From Chloroflexota bacterium (GTDB lineage: Bacteria > Chloroflexota > Dormibacteria > Dormibacterales > Dormibacteraceae): a stretch of 5,723 nt of DNA. The stretch covers positions 1 to 5,723 of the forward strand of contig VBGE01000221.1 of NCBI GenBank assembly GCA_005880345.1, read 5' to 3'. The notes below the pieces were generated by a model. That model worked only from the letters and a program-made list of their open reading frames with translations. It was not told the DNA's origin and did not search any database. Position numbers and translations under genes: made by a program. Position 1 is the first letter of the stretch, and every line of letters begins with the position of its first letter. This document shows, in pieces, positions 1-5,469 of the stretch.

Positions 1-1
1 C

Positions 2-244
2 CTCATCGTCGGCGCCAACGACGTCGTCAACCCGGCGGCGCGAAGCACACCCGGCAGCCCGATCTACGGGATGCCGATCCTCAACGCGGACCAGGCCAAG
101 AACATCATCTTCATGAAGCGGTCGATGCGGCCGGGATTCGCCGGCATCGACAACGACCTCATGTTCGGGCCCAAGACGGTGATGTTCTTCGGCGACGCCA
201 AGGACTCCCTGACCAAGCTGGTAAACGCCGTCAAGGCGGCATAA
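2..244 (+). CDS. pntB: NAD(P) transhydrogenase subunit beta, C-terminal end (partial)
   Basis: Only the last 80 codons are present; the gene enters from the left edge and stops at TAA 242-244. PntB is the membrane subunit of proton-translocating transhydrogenase, which uses the proton gradient to drive hydride transfer from NADH to NADP+. This piece is the cytoplasmic NADP(H)-binding domain III. The visible family motifs are GANDVVNPAA near the start, then YGMPIL, then KRSMRPGFAGIDN and a terminal FFGDAK, all of which line the NADP(H) site in known PntB proteins. Length from these motifs to the stop is normal, so the C-terminus is intact. Subunit alpha and the membrane part of this subunit would lie to the left, outside the window. 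A hairpin begins 25 bases after the stop. I am very confident of the family. Confidence 0.95.
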   Translation, partial: LIVGANDVVNPAARSTPGSPIYGMPILNADQAKNIIFMKRSMRPGFAGIDNDLMFGPKTVMFFGDAKDSLTKLVNAVKAA

Positions 245-268
245 CTCAACCGACGCAGTGGAGCTGTA

Positions 269-287
269 GGCCGGATTTACTCCGGCC
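269..287 (+). terminator. Hairpin just after pntB, candidate terminator
   Basis: A perfect 7-bp stem GGCCGGA/TCCGGCC closes a TTTAC loop, starting 25 bases after the pntB stop. No T-run follows, so it is not a classical intrinsic terminator. High-GC bacteria often end transcripts at hairpins without a U-tract, and the position fits. Function is inferred. Confidence 0.4.
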
Positions 288-291
288 GTCA

Positions 292-314
292 CCAGACGTC
301 AATCGCCAGACGTC
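292..314. repeat. Short direct repeat CCAGACGTC x2
   Basis: CCAGACGTC occurs at 292-300 and again at 306-314, one 14-bp period apart, in the pntB-oxidoreductase gap. Each copy contains GACGTC, a 6-bp palindrome. It could be a chance duplication or a weak protein-binding site; nothing in the context decides between these. Confidence 0.4.
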
Positions 315-345
315 TCCGGAAGTTGCTTGTGGAAGGAGGGGGTCC

Positions 346-371
346 CACGGGGGAGGCCTGCCTCCCCCGTG
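346..371. terminator. Strong GC-rich hairpin between convergent genes, candidate bidirectional terminator
   Basis: CACGGGGGAGG (346-356) is perfectly complementary to CCTCCCCCGTG (361-371) around a CCTG loop, giving an 11-bp, very GC-rich stem. It lies between pntB, ending at 244 on the plus strand, and the oxidoreductase, ending at 506 on the minus strand, where a terminator usable from both sides is expected. There is no T-run on either side, so the terminator role is inferred from stability and position. Confidence 0.5.
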
Positions 372-379
372 AAATATGA

Positions 380-411
380 CGAGCCTCCTAGCCGGATGGC
401 CAGGAGGCTCG
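380..411. terminator. Second hairpin between convergent genes, candidate terminator
   Basis: CGAGCCTCCT (380-389) pairs perfectly with AGGAGGCTCG (402-411). The loop continues the stem after an A/C mismatch with GCC/GGC closing a GGAT tetraloop. It sits eight bases beyond the 346-371 hairpin, so the two form a tandem. Read on the minus strand, the stem is followed by TCATATTTC, a weakly T-rich tail, so it may mainly serve the oxidoreductase transcript. The sequence from 412 to 505 holds nothing I recognise. Confidence 0.45.
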
Positions 412-505
412 CGCCGCGAAGAGGGTGTGGTGCATTGAAAGATATGGCCGGAGCCGAGAAATTGTTAGTGGACGATCTACAAATAAGCTCCGCACGCGTT
501 GTCGC

Positions 506-1276
506 TCACGAATCGCGCAGCTTGATCATCCGTTCGACGTCCTTGGTCCCGAACGGGTGGGCCATCCGCAGGACGAAGTGCTGCAGGCCGGCGCCGAGCC
601 ACTCCTCGACCTCCTTGCCGGTGAGCGCCGGGATGTTGGCGGTGCGCTCGATCTCCTTCGGATCCCGGCCGACCCGCCCGCACCAGTCATCGAGGATCGC
701 CGACTTCCGAGCGAACTCGTGGACCGAGCCCAGGGTGTTCCACATCTGCGCGTGCTCGGCGACCAGCCGCAGCATGACTTTCTCGCCGCTCCCTCCGATC
801 AAGATCGGCATCTTGCCCGCCGGGCCGGGCTTCAGCCTGCCGATGCGCCGCTTGATCCGGGGCAGGGCCTCGCGCAAGAGCCGCACCCGATCGCGCGTCT
901 CGCCAAAGTCGTAGCCGAACTCCTCGTAGTCGCGCTCGAACCAGCCTGCGCCCAGGCCCAGCACCAGACGTCCGCCCGACAGCTGGTCGACAGTGCCCGC
1001 GACGTAGGCGAGCAGATCGGGGTTGCGGTACCCGGCGCACGAGACCATCGGGCCGATCTGCGGGGCCCGTGTGTCCAGTGCGCAAGCCGCGAGCAGCGAC
1101 CAGCACTCGAACTGGTTTCCGTTCGGGTTCCCATACAGCGGAAAGAAGTGATCCCAGAACCAGATGCTGTCGACCCCCAGGCCATCCGCGCGCCGCCACG
1201 CGTCGCGCAGCTCCTGGATGGTGCACTGCTGCGGATGGATCGTCACGCCAACCTTGAAGCGCTTCGATTCCGCCAT
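506..1276 (-). CDS. LLM-class F420-dependent oxidoreductase
   Basis: A complete 256-residue protein of the bacterial luciferase-like monooxygenase (LLM) superfamily: soluble TIM-barrel enzymes that use F420 or FMN. Landmarks are GVDSIWFWDHF (34-44), the RNPDLLAY...DQLSGGRLVLGLGAGW block (84-112), the ERDYEEFGYDF stretch just after it, and the PILIGGSGEKVMLRL element (157-171), which in relatives helps bind cofactor phosphate. Length fits the shorter LLM subfamilies often annotated as F420-dependent. The substrate cannot be told from sequence. The ATG at 1276 is preceded only by a weak GAG a few bases upstream, but it sits where the conserved N-terminal strand (FKVGVTI) should begin. The gene is divergent from the GNAT gene and convergent with pntB, so it is probably transcribed alone. 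F420 rather than FMN use is family-based inference; neighbouring genes give no F420 biosynthesis context. Confidence 0.88.
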   Translation of the reverse strand: MAESKRFKVGVTIHPQQCTIQELRDAWRRADGLGVDSIWFWDHFFPLYGNPNGNQFECWSLLAACALDTRAPQIGPMVSCAGYRNPDLLAYVAGTVDQLSGGRLVLGLGAGWFERDYEEFGYDFGETRDRVRLLREALPRIKRRIGRLKPGPAGKMPILIGGSGEKVMLRLVAEHAQMWNTLGSVHEFARKSAILDDWCGRVGRDPKEIERTANIPALTGKEVEEWLGAGLQHFVLRMAHPFGTKDVERMIKLRDS

Positions 1277-1289
1277 CTCGTGCCTGTGA

Positions 1290-1296
1290 GATTATC
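1290..1296. promoter_or_regulatory. Candidate overlapping -10 elements of divergent promoters
   Basis: Only 28 bp (1277-1304) separate the start codons of the divergent oxidoreductase and GNAT genes. On the minus strand GATAAT (1296-1291) matches the bacterial -10 consensus at five of six positions. On the plus strand GATTAT (1290-1295) matches at four of six. Both lie about 8-15 bases from their start codons, which would imply very short or leaderless transcripts. I see no convincing -35 boxes, so this is a weak call. Confidence 0.3.
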
Positions 1297-1304
1297 CGAG
1301 GGCG

Positions 1305-2354
1305 ATGGTGGGTGAGCTGGTGCCGTCGCCGGTCGACCCGGCGAATGCATCCAGGGACTTCTGGACGCGCTATCACGCGTTTCGCCGCGTGCGGCAAGCA
1401 GTGTCTCGCCCCGACGATCCCATCATGAGCGACGCGGAGGAAGAGGCGAGCCTCATGCGTGCCGACCCATTCGAGTTTCACGAGCGCCTGGAGGTGTCTG
1501 AGGGAGGCAGGATGCTGGCCTGGTTCCTGGGCACGGGGGTAACACCGAAGTCTCCCGAGTACGAGACGAACAAGCACCTGTACGACGCGGATCTCTTCGT
1601 CCTGCCCGCCCACCGCCGGCGCGGCGTGGGCTCATCCTTCCTGCCGCGGATCGTCGACCTGATGCATCGCCATGGCTCGACGACAGTCGGCTTCTGGGCC
1701 GAGGAGGAGTCCGGCCACGCGTTCATGCGGCGGCTTGGCGCACAGCCGAAACTGGGCTCCATCGAGAGCCGGCTCAAGATGTCGGAGGTCGACTGGGCGA
1801 TGCTCGACAGCTGGATCGCCGAGGGCCAGGCGCGGTCACCGCAGACAAAGCTCGAGATTTACGACAACCGTGTGCCCGAAGAGCTGTGGGCCGATTACGC
1901 GCCGCAGCTGTCGTCGATGCTCAACACCATCCCGTTCGAACAGATGGACCACGGCGAGATCGTGATCACGCCAGACCAGTTTCGCGAGTGGTACGCGCGC
2001 GCGGAGCTGACCGGCGGCGTTCAGTGCACCGTGATGACGCGCGAGCCCGATGGTGTGATCTCAGGCATCACCGACACGATGTGGGCGCCCTATCACCGAA
2101 CGATCGTCTATCAGCAGTTCACCGGCGTGCGCCCCGATGCACGTGGCCGCGGCCTCGGCAAGTGGATCAAGGCGGCGATGCTGCGGCACCTTCGCGAGCT
2201 CTATCCCGACCTCGAGTGGATCGCGACCGACAACGCGGGGTCGAACGCGCCGATGCTCAAGATCAACCGCGCGATGGGCTTCCGGCCCTACCGCCAGGGC
2301 AGCTACTACCAGATGACCCGCGACGAGCTCGAGAAGAGGTTGCCGCCCCGCTAG
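1305..2354 (+). CDS. Tandem-domain GNAT-family N-acetyltransferase
   Basis: A 349-residue soluble protein with two GNAT folds in tandem. Each domain carries an acetyl-CoA pyrophosphate-binding motif A: RRRGVG at 104-109 following LFVLPAH, and RGRGLG at 280-285 following FTGVRPDA. The second domain also has the later GNAT signature NAGSNAPMLKINRAMGF (310-326), so it looks catalytically complete. The first also retains its P-loop and a following FMRRLGA element. This two-domain layout is shared with mycothiol synthase (MshD) and many uncharacterised actinobacterial proteins, but I see no specific reason to call it MshD, and the acyl acceptor is unknown. Start: GAGGG (1298-1302) lies two bases from ATG 1305 but five from GTG 1308, so the real start may be one codon later. 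It is divergent from the LLM gene, and its stop overlaps the convergent membrane-protein stop. Confidence 0.88.
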   Translation: MVGELVPSPVDPANASRDFWTRYHAFRRVRQAVSRPDDPIMSDAEEEASLMRADPFEFHERLEVSEGGRMLAWFLGTGVTPKSPEYETNKHLYDADLFVLPAHRRRGVGSSFLPRIVDLMHRHGSTTVGFWAEEESGHAFMRRLGAQPKLGSIESRLKMSEVDWAMLDSWIAEGQARSPQTKLEIYDNRVPEELWADYAPQLSSMLNTIPFEQMDHGEIVITPDQFREWYARAELTGGVQCTVMTREPDGVISGITDTMWAPYHRTIVYQQFTGVRPDARGRGLGKWIKAAMLRHLRELYPDLEWIATDNAGSNAPMLKINRAMGFRPYRQGSYYQMTRDELEKRLPPR

Positions 2355-3241
2355 GCCCGGCGGCTCCTCTGCACGCTGCGGACGACCAGGATGATGCCGA
2401 CGATGATCAGGAGAGACGGCAGCGCGGCCTTGCCCACCGGTCCGAACGCATCGCGCCCGCTGATGCCGAGGATCGATTCGAAGAGCACGAAGCCGATCAA
2501 AAAGATCATCAGGCTCACGAACAGCAGCGTCCGCCCCGAGCGCAGCGCCTGCATGTCGTGGTCCCTCAGCGCTTGCAGGTACATGCCGAGGCCGATGCCT
2601 CCGGGGATCACGAGCGACCAGGCGTAAGCCCACACCGGCCAGTCTCCCGTGCTGTTGGCGTAGGCGAGCACGACGCCCAGCATCGTGACGATGCCGCCCG
2701 GGATCGTGGCCGGCGAGCCGAAGCTGAGGAACCCGACGACCAGCAGGGTCAGACCCGGGATGAGGATGAACAGCGGCCAGCCGTTCTCGGTCAGGTCCAC
2801 GCCCGACATCACGATCACCAGCGCGAAGATGCCCACCACCACCAGCACGATGCCCAGTGCCGCGCTGGAGCCGCCGCGGCGCGGCCGAGGCGGGGCGTAC
2901 GGGGCCGAGGTCGCGTAGGGCGGCGCCGGGGGAGGAGGGGGCGGCTCGCTGGTCGAGGCAAGCGGCTCCTCGGGGGCCAGCGTCGTGCTCGCCTCGGTCG
3001 GTTCTGTGGCCTGCGCCGGCGGCTCGGCCGCCTCGGACTCGAAAGCGGACGTAGCGGGTTCGGGTTCGAGCTCTGGCTCAGCCGCGGCGATTGCAGGCTC
3101 AGGCTCTGACTTCCTGGCAGCGAAGATGTCTGGCCCGCCCGCCAGGAGGTCGGAAGTCACGTGCACCATGTCGTCTTTGGGTGCCGCGTCGTCGGTCGAT
3201 TCGTCCGGTGCCGGCTTCGGTGCGCGCTTTCGCTTGGTCAT
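2351..3241 (-). CDS. Six-TM membrane protein with long acidic Pro/Glu/Ala-rich N-terminus, function unknown
   Basis: A 296-residue protein. Residues 1-10 are basic (TKRKRAPKP). Residues about 11-120 are low-complexity and acidic, rich in E, P, A and S ([13 protein letters not shown], then a run of eight P/A after SEP) and probably disordered. A basic RPRRGG precedes six hydrophobic segments at roughly 127-146, 155-174, 179-196, 204-222, 237-256 and 273-289; the C-terminus is basic (RSVQRSRRA). [16 protein letters not shown] resembles the WPL-ILIG-like segments of LiaI/LiaF-type small membrane domains, a suggestive likeness only. There is no signal peptide, so the tail is probably cytoplasmic. 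It begins 12 bp after the thiD stop on the same strand, with no clear Shine-Dalgarno, so it is likely co-transcribed and perhaps coupled. M25 is an alternative start. Thiamine-related function is possible only by position. Confidence 0.8.
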   Translation of the reverse strand: MTKRKRAPKPAPDESTDDAAPKDDMVHVTSDLLAGGPDIFAARKSEPEPAIAAAEPELEPEPATSAFESEAAEPPAQATEPTEASTTLAPEEPLASTSEPPPPPPAPPYATSAPYAPPRPRRGGSSAALGIVLVVVGIFALVIVMSGVDLTENGWPLFILIPGLTLLVVGFLSFGSPATIPGGIVTMLGVVLAYANSTGDWPVWAYAWSLVIPGGIGLGMYLQALRDHDMQALRSGRTLLFVSLMIFLIGFVLFESILGISGRDAFGPVGKAALPSLLIIVGIILVVRSVQRSRRA

Positions 3242-3253
3242 GGGACGAAAAGC

Positions 3254-3960
3254 TTAGCTTCCGTCGCGGGGAGCGACCACCGGATTGACCGGCCCGTGGC
3301 CGTGGCCCAATTCGAGCGAGTTCGCGATGGCCTCCGTGATGAAGGACTTGGCGTGGCGGACAGCCGTGAGTGGGTCCGCGCCGCGAGCGAGCCAGGCGGT
3401 GATCGCAGCGGAGAAGACACATCCGCTGCCGTGGGTGTTCTTGGTCGCGATCCGCCGGCCTGTCAGCTCGACCAGCTCCGAGCCGTCGAAGAAGACGTCC
3501 GTGACGTCCTCCGCGTGGCCTCCCTTGACGACCGCTGCCCGCGCCCCCATCGCGACCAGGTCCCGGGCGGCGCGCCTGCGGTCCTCGATGGTGACGACAG
3601 GCCTCTGCAGCAGAACCTCGGCCTCGGGCAGGTTGGGCGTGATGACGGCGGCGAGAGGGATGAGCCGGGCACACAGCGCCGCCACCGCGTCGTCGCGCAG
3701 AAGCTTCGCGCCTCCTTTCGCGACCATCACCGGGTCGACCACCAGCTTGCGGATCGAATAGTGCTCGACCGCGTCCCCCACTGTCGCGATGATCTCCGCG
3801 CTCGAAAGCATTCCAGTCTTCGCCGCCTGCACACCGATGTCGTCCACGACCGCGGCGATCTGAGCGCGCCCAGCGAGGCGAAGGTCTTGAGGTCGGCCTG
3901 GATCCCTGCACCGCCGCCCGAGTCCGAGCCCGCGATGGTGAGCGCGACGGCGAGCTTCAT
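3254..3960 (-). pseudogene. thiD: thiD, HMP/HMP-phosphate kinase, frameshifted by an internal deletion
   Basis: ThiD phosphorylates hydroxymethylpyrimidine and then HMP-P to give HMP-PP for thiamine synthesis. The N-terminus starts at ATG 3960 with AGGAGG eight bases upstream and reads [20 protein letters not shown], then [12 protein letters not shown] (residues 1-32, canonical). At about 3870-3864 the match jumps to another frame and resumes with [12 protein letters not shown], continuing for 203 residues to TAA 3254-3256 with [24 protein letters not shown] and the KNTHGSGC motif holding the catalytic Cys. Compared with E. coli ThiD, about 28-29 residues are missing, including the stretch that should carry the TALxAQNT motif; the loss must be 3n+1 bases (about 85). 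Translated from its own ATG it stops after 77 codons at 3727, so no functional kinase is expected. The ATGA overlap with the permease stop shows operon membership. Assembly error is the main alternative. Confidence 0.88.
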
Positions 3961-5330
3961 GCCGCGAGCCTCCTGCCCGTCCAGTACACAGCGGCGGCCA
4001 CGGCCATGCTGATGAGACCGGAGAGGTCGGCCCCATGCAGGCCGCCGATGAGGCCCGAGTTGAAAAAGTTCGCGTTGCCCGCGACGTTGCCGAAGAGATT
4101 CGCGTAGTTGACGAACCCCAGGCTCGCGGCTGTGCCGGCAAGCCACGCCGCGAGCGCGAGCAGCGGCCGAGGCCTGCCTTCAAAGACGAAGAAGCTCAGC
4201 AGGACGACGGCAGCCCACGCGGGAGCCCAGAGATAGGTGAGGATGAGGAAGTCCTCGTAGGCGAGATGAAAGTCGCTGACCAGCACCGCGTATGTCGCGA
4301 GCGCGGTCCCAAGAAGCCCGCAGCCGAGTGCGGTCTGCCAGCGCTGCAGCTTGATGCCCATCGCGAGGGTGACCAGGCCGGCCGTGTACACGTCGAGGTA
4401 GTTCGCCCACACCTCGCCCACCACGATGAAGACGAAGAACGGAATCGCGACCCACGTGGGTGAGTGCGCGCTGACGACCGCCAGCACGCCCTGGCCGGCG
4501 GCGAGCTTGGCGTCGATGGTGGGCAGCAAGAGGCCGAAAAGGCCTAGCAGCAGCATCGGCGCGACCACGCCGGCCATGGGCCACAACGTCACAGCGCGTG
4601 AGGAGCTCGCGGCCGGCAGGTATCGCGAGTAGTCGCTCGCGAACGGGTACCACGAAGCGACGAGTGCGAAGCACGTCATGAAACCGAGCACGAACGCGCC
4701 CGCGTAATCGGGACCAGAGGCGCTCGGACCCTGCCCCCAATGGAATTGCGGCGCGAGAAACAGGAAGAGAAGCGCACACAGAGCCGCGAACGTCACCGCG
4801 CCGAATGTCTCGAGCACCTTGATCGTCTGATGGCCGAAAACCGCGACGGCGACGCTGAGGGCAGCGATCACGATCACGAGCCCGAATGTCAGCCACCGAT
4901 TGCCGCCGCCGAAGAGCTGCGCCCCTGCCTGCGCTGCGATCACGCAGTCGACCGCAAACCAACCGACAGCAAGGAACAGCGTGAGCCCCGCGCCGACGTA
5001 TGAGCCGCGCACGCCGAAGACGCGCCGCGTGAAGACGATCTGTGGCAAGCCTGTGCGCGGACCGGTGTTGCTGAGCAGGCCGAGCACCAGTGCCGCGGCC
5101 ACCGTGCCCAATGCGGTCGCGGCCAGCCCATCCCACACGCCAAGCCCGTAGTAGGTGGTGAGGAGGCTCGCCGTGAACAGGCTCGCGTAGTTGACGAATG
5201 CGCCGGCCCACAGGCCCGCCAGCTCACGCGGACGCCCGTGGCGTTCTGGCGCGGGGATCGCATCGATGCCGTGCGCCTCGACCTTGCCGAACGCGTCGGC
5301 CTCGACCGGTCGAACGGAAACGTCGCTCAA
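3957..5330 (-). CDS. NCS1-family permease under TPP riboswitch, probable hydroxymethylpyrimidine transporter (CytX-like)
   Basis: A 457-residue integral membrane protein of the nucleobase:cation symporter-1 family (purine/cytosine permeases), with about 12 hydrophobic segments between residues 38 and 449. Family marks are the cytoplasmic ERHGRPREL (29-37) before TM1, GWFAVD (123-128), the [14 protein letters not shown] loop (226-239) and [11 protein letters not shown] (309-319). NCS1 members behind TPP riboswitches and next to thiD are known or predicted HMP importers (CytX type), so HMP is the likely substrate; this is inference from context. Start: the frame is open back to ATG 5402, but that codon and the 24 after it lie in the riboswitch. 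TTG at 5330-5328, with GGAGGG (5342-5337) six bases upstream, is the better start, and no in-frame ATG or GTG lies close by. Its stop overlaps the thiD start as ATGA. Confidence 0.87.
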   Translation of the reverse strand: MSDVSVRPVEADAFGKVEAHGIDAIPAPERHGRPRELAGLWAGAFVNYASLFTASLLTTYYGLGVWDGLAATALGTVAAALVLGLLSNTGPRTGLPQIVFTRRVFGVRGSYVGAGLTLFLAVGWFAVDCVIAAQAGAQLFGGGNRWLTFGLVIVIAALSVAVAVFGHQTIKVLETFGAVTFAALCALLFLFLAPQFHWGQGPSASGPDYAGAFVLGFMTCFALVASWYPFASDYSRYLPAASSSRAVTLWPMAGVVAPMLLLGLFGLLLPTIDAKLAAGQGVLAVVSAHSPTWVAIPFFVFIVVGEVWANYLDVYTAGLVTLAMGIKLQRWQTALGCGLLGTALATYAVLVSDFHLAYEDFLILTYLWAPAWAAVVLLSFFVFEGRPRPLLALAAWLAGTAASLGFVNYANLFGNVAGNANFFNSGLIGGLHGADLSGLISMAVAAAVYWTGRRLAA

Positions 5331-5418
5331 GTCCGTCCCTCCGCTGGCATTACCCAGTTCAGGTTCATGCGGTCGGCGTAATGCCCTCTCAGCCCGCCCC
5401 ATTTAGGTGTCCCCCCAG
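5331..5418 (-). ncRNA. TPP riboswitch (THI element) upstream of the permease
   Basis: Read on the minus strand, the region carries the conserved TPP-aptamer blocks in order: GGGCTGAGAG (5395-5386), a small GGC/GCC hairpin around 5385-5374, TGAACCTGAA (5367-5358), then a CTGG/CCAG stem (5357-5354 and 5347-5344) closed by GTAATG, and GCGGAGGGA (5344-5336). These match the pyrimidine- and pyrophosphate-sensing core of the family. TPP binding would lower expression of the HMP permease, thiD and the following gene. The Shine-Dalgarno GGAGGG is part of the conserved 3' end, so control is probably at translation initiation. The 5' boundary is uncertain: a clear P2 5' strand to pair with the GACCG before TGAACCTG was not found, and the upstream side is unusually G/C-repetitive. 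Confidence 0.9.
5337..5342 (-). promoter_or_regulatory. Shine-Dalgarno GGAGGG embedded in the riboswitch 3' end
   Basis: On the minus strand GGAGGG lies six bases before the TTG at 5330, ideal spacing for initiation there. The same bases form the conserved AGGGA end of the TPP aptamer, whose AGG pairs with the CCU of the TGAACCTGA block in the folded state. This site decides the permease start and suggests direct ligand-dependent masking of the ribosome site. The masking is inferred from the known aptamer fold. Confidence 0.65.
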
Positions 5419-5441
5419 GGGAGAGGGCTCTGGGGAGAGGG
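5410..5441. repeat. GGGGAGAGGG direct repeat with adjoining small hairpin
   Basis: On the plus strand GGGGAGAGGG occurs at 5418-5427 and 5432-5441, a 14-bp period. TCCCC (5410-5414) and GGGGA (5418-5422) can form a 5-bp hairpin. The block lies between the hydrolase stop and the recognisable riboswitch core and makes the leader strongly purine/pyrimidine-biased. It may be a decayed intergenic repeat or part of an enlarged aptamer arm. I see no recognisable promoter in the gap between the hydrolase stop and the aptamer core. Confidence 0.5.
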
Positions 5442-5469
5442 GCGGGGAAGAAGAACTTGAAGAGGACTT

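Noticed and set aside
425..1315. Long open frame on the plus strand opposite the LLM oxidoreductase
   Set aside because: High GC keeps antisense frames open. Its translation is low-complexity and Arg/Pro/Ala/Asp-rich with no family motif, while the minus strand gives a clean LLM enzyme.
1886..3109. 407-codon plus-strand open frame spanning the end of the GNAT gene and most of the membrane-protein gene
   Set aside because: It runs out of frame through the GNAT C-terminus and then antisense to the six-TM gene. The product is His/Arg/Asp-rich with no fold, typical of a shadow of hydrophobic codons.
3250..3260. Palindrome AAGCTTAGCTT overlapping the thiD stop as a terminator
   Set aside because: The two 5-bp arms have a one-base centre, so no stable RNA hairpin can form, and the next gene begins 12 bp later.
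3860..3872. Programmed ribosomal frameshift in thiD
   Set aside because: A simple slip would not restore the ~28 residues missing at the junction, and there is no slippery heptamer or obvious downstream pseudoknot.
3254..4183. Single 309-codon frame proposed as a complete ThiD
   Set aside because: Its first ~100 residues are an out-of-frame reading of the permease C-terminus and of the true thiD start. The canonical N-terminus [19 protein letters not shown] is in a different frame.
4180..5211. 343-codon minus-strand open frame within the permease
   Set aside because: It is a shifted frame of the permease, Arg-rich without TM segments; the NCS1 motifs are all in the other frame.
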